Assembly (NCBI GenBank): GCA_020722095.1
Contig: DYLM01000012.1
Coordinates: 1 to 39,407 of the forward strand
Origin: Chloroherpeton thalassium
GTDB lineage: Bacteria; Bacteroidota; Ignavibacteria; Kapaibacteriales; UBA2268
Reading direction: 5' to 3'
DNA: 39,407 bases
Position numbers and translations under genes: made by a program. The notes under the pieces were generated by a model. It searched no databases and was not told the origin of the DNA. It saw nothing but the letters and a program-made list of their open reading frames with translations. Each line of letters opens with the position of its first letter. The stretch's first letter is position 1. This document shows positions 38,297 to 39,407 of the stretch, one piece after another.

Positions 38297-39133
38297 TTAA
38301 GCAATCTCAAATAGTTCACAAGGTTTAAACTTAAATTGTAATTTGGTAGGATCAGGTGTTCCACCTTTTCTTTGCATTGTAATTCTACCAATATGTAGGC
38401 TACCTCTGGGAGTAATAAAAACCTTACCATATCCATAAAAATTCATAGTTATATTAATATCTTTCAAAATCCAACTTGTAGATTCCTTATCAACATTTCT
38501 CATAGTAACTAGCATCCAATTAGCAGATAATCCCCCTCTACCTTTTAATAAATCACTAATAACAAGAATTTTATTTCTCTCAAAGAAATTTACAATTTTA
38601 CTTTGAATTCTTTCCGGAAATTCATCTAAAAACAATCTACGATTCTCCCTGGGTTTAATGTTTCCAATAAGTTTTTTTGCATCTTTTGGCAATATTTCAC
38701 CAGTAAATAATTTCAGCCAAAATGCTATCTCATCATCAAATTTCCACATTTCCTTATACGAATCTACCGTTCTTTTGTCAATTTGATTGTAATCTGCATT
38801 AGAATTAGCTTTTTTAAGTGATAAATTTTCTATCTTAATTATATTTCCAATTTTTATAATCAATTTGACTTGAGCATCAGATTTCTTAAATTTAACAAAT
38901 TCATTGTATTCTTCAATTGTAACATTATATTTTTCAATATCTTTTTGACTAATTTTAGTTGGGACTTGTATTGCAACCACAGAATCAAGTGTATCTAATT
39001 TATAGCCCATAATGTCAAGCCATTTTTGTGCTGTTTTGTCTTTTTTCCAATTATTAAACTTTCTGACAATATTATGCTCATTGTCAAAACCACCTTTTGC
39101 AGTTTGAGACCCTAATTCAGTTCTATCAATCAT
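38297..39133 (-). CDS. HinP1I-like type II restriction endonuclease
   Basis: From recall of R.HinP1I, matching segments include ELGSQTAKGGFDNE, NQIDKRTVDSYKEMWKFDDE, LFTGE, SPRGS-like TPRGSLHIGRITMQRKGG and LQFKFKPCELFEI. Confidence 0.82.
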   Translation of the reverse strand: MIDRTELGSQTAKGGFDNEHNIVRKFNNWKKDKTAQKWLDIMGYKLDTLDSVVAIQVPTKISQKDIEKYNVTIEEYNEFVKFKKSDAQVKLIIKIGNIIKIENLSLKKANSNADYNQIDKRTVDSYKEMWKFDDEIAFWLKLFTGEILPKDAKKLIGNIKPRENRRLFLDEFPERIQSKIVNFFERNKILVISDLLKGRGGLSANWMLVTMRNVDKESTSWILKDINITMNFYGYGKVFITPRGSLHIGRITMQRKGGTPDPTKLQFKFKPCELFEIA

Positions 39134-39297
39134 TTCATCTTCTCATAATTACAAAATACTCATCTATTATAAAACGTTTATATAATAATAATATTACTTC
39201 CTTCGTTTGTCAGTTTGCCTTTTTGGGCTTTTACAATGAAGGCATAAATTAGTATAAATATTTACTAACATTTCAATAAGGCAAACTTACGAATATT

Positions 39298-39407
39298 TTA
39301 TCTGATTAAGATGATTGGCTCTGCTAAATATTTTCCTGAATTGGTCAATACTGATACAAAATACACTTGTGGAGGTAATTCACTTAATCCAAGATTCACG
39401 ATATTTG
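39298..39407 (-). CDS. C-terminal end of a T9SS-secreted protein (type A sorting domain), truncated at window edge
   Basis: Reverse-strand translation NIVNLGLSELPPQVYFVSVLTNSGKYLAEPIILIR* resembles T9SS CTDs (LxxGVYFVxVxTxxGxxxxKIIxxR). Not in the supplied ORF track. Confidence 0.75.
   Translation of the reverse strand, partial: NIVNLGLSELPPQVYFVSVLTNSGKYLAEPIILIR

Overview
39.4 kb AT-rich bacterial chromosomal window. The gene content, a Bacteroidetes-type promoter and a T9SS sorting tail suggest the Bacteroidota/Chlorobi/Ignavibacteria-Kapabacteria neighbourhood (inference). Most of it is housekeeping: argS, rsfS, def, tRNA-Arg(UCU), valS-folB-folK-dnaG, secA, mazG, pepD, lat, a U32 peptidase, xseA and a nucleoside deaminase. 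Accessory regions are: (1) a 1.8 kb left end where two different toxin-antitoxin modules (PIN/VapC type and HicBA type) lie between degenerate fragments of an RHS/YD-repeat core gene; (2) a PAS hybrid histidine kinase / RIC-type hemerythrin / LuxR regulator operon whose regulator has a degenerate receiver; (3) a HybA-HybB-13-heme cytochrome operon with no catalytic hydrogenase subunit nearby; (4) a divergent uncharacterised membrane/coiled-coil protein; (5) a two-gene restriction-modification operon whose nuclease looks like HinP1I but whose methylase looks like a DPPF-type amino-methyltransferase, followed by a ~160-190 bp imperfect palindrome; (6) a T9SS C-terminal sorting tail truncated at the right edge. 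No CRISPR array, rRNA or complete transposase was seen. Family calls come from reading motifs in the translations; no database search was run.
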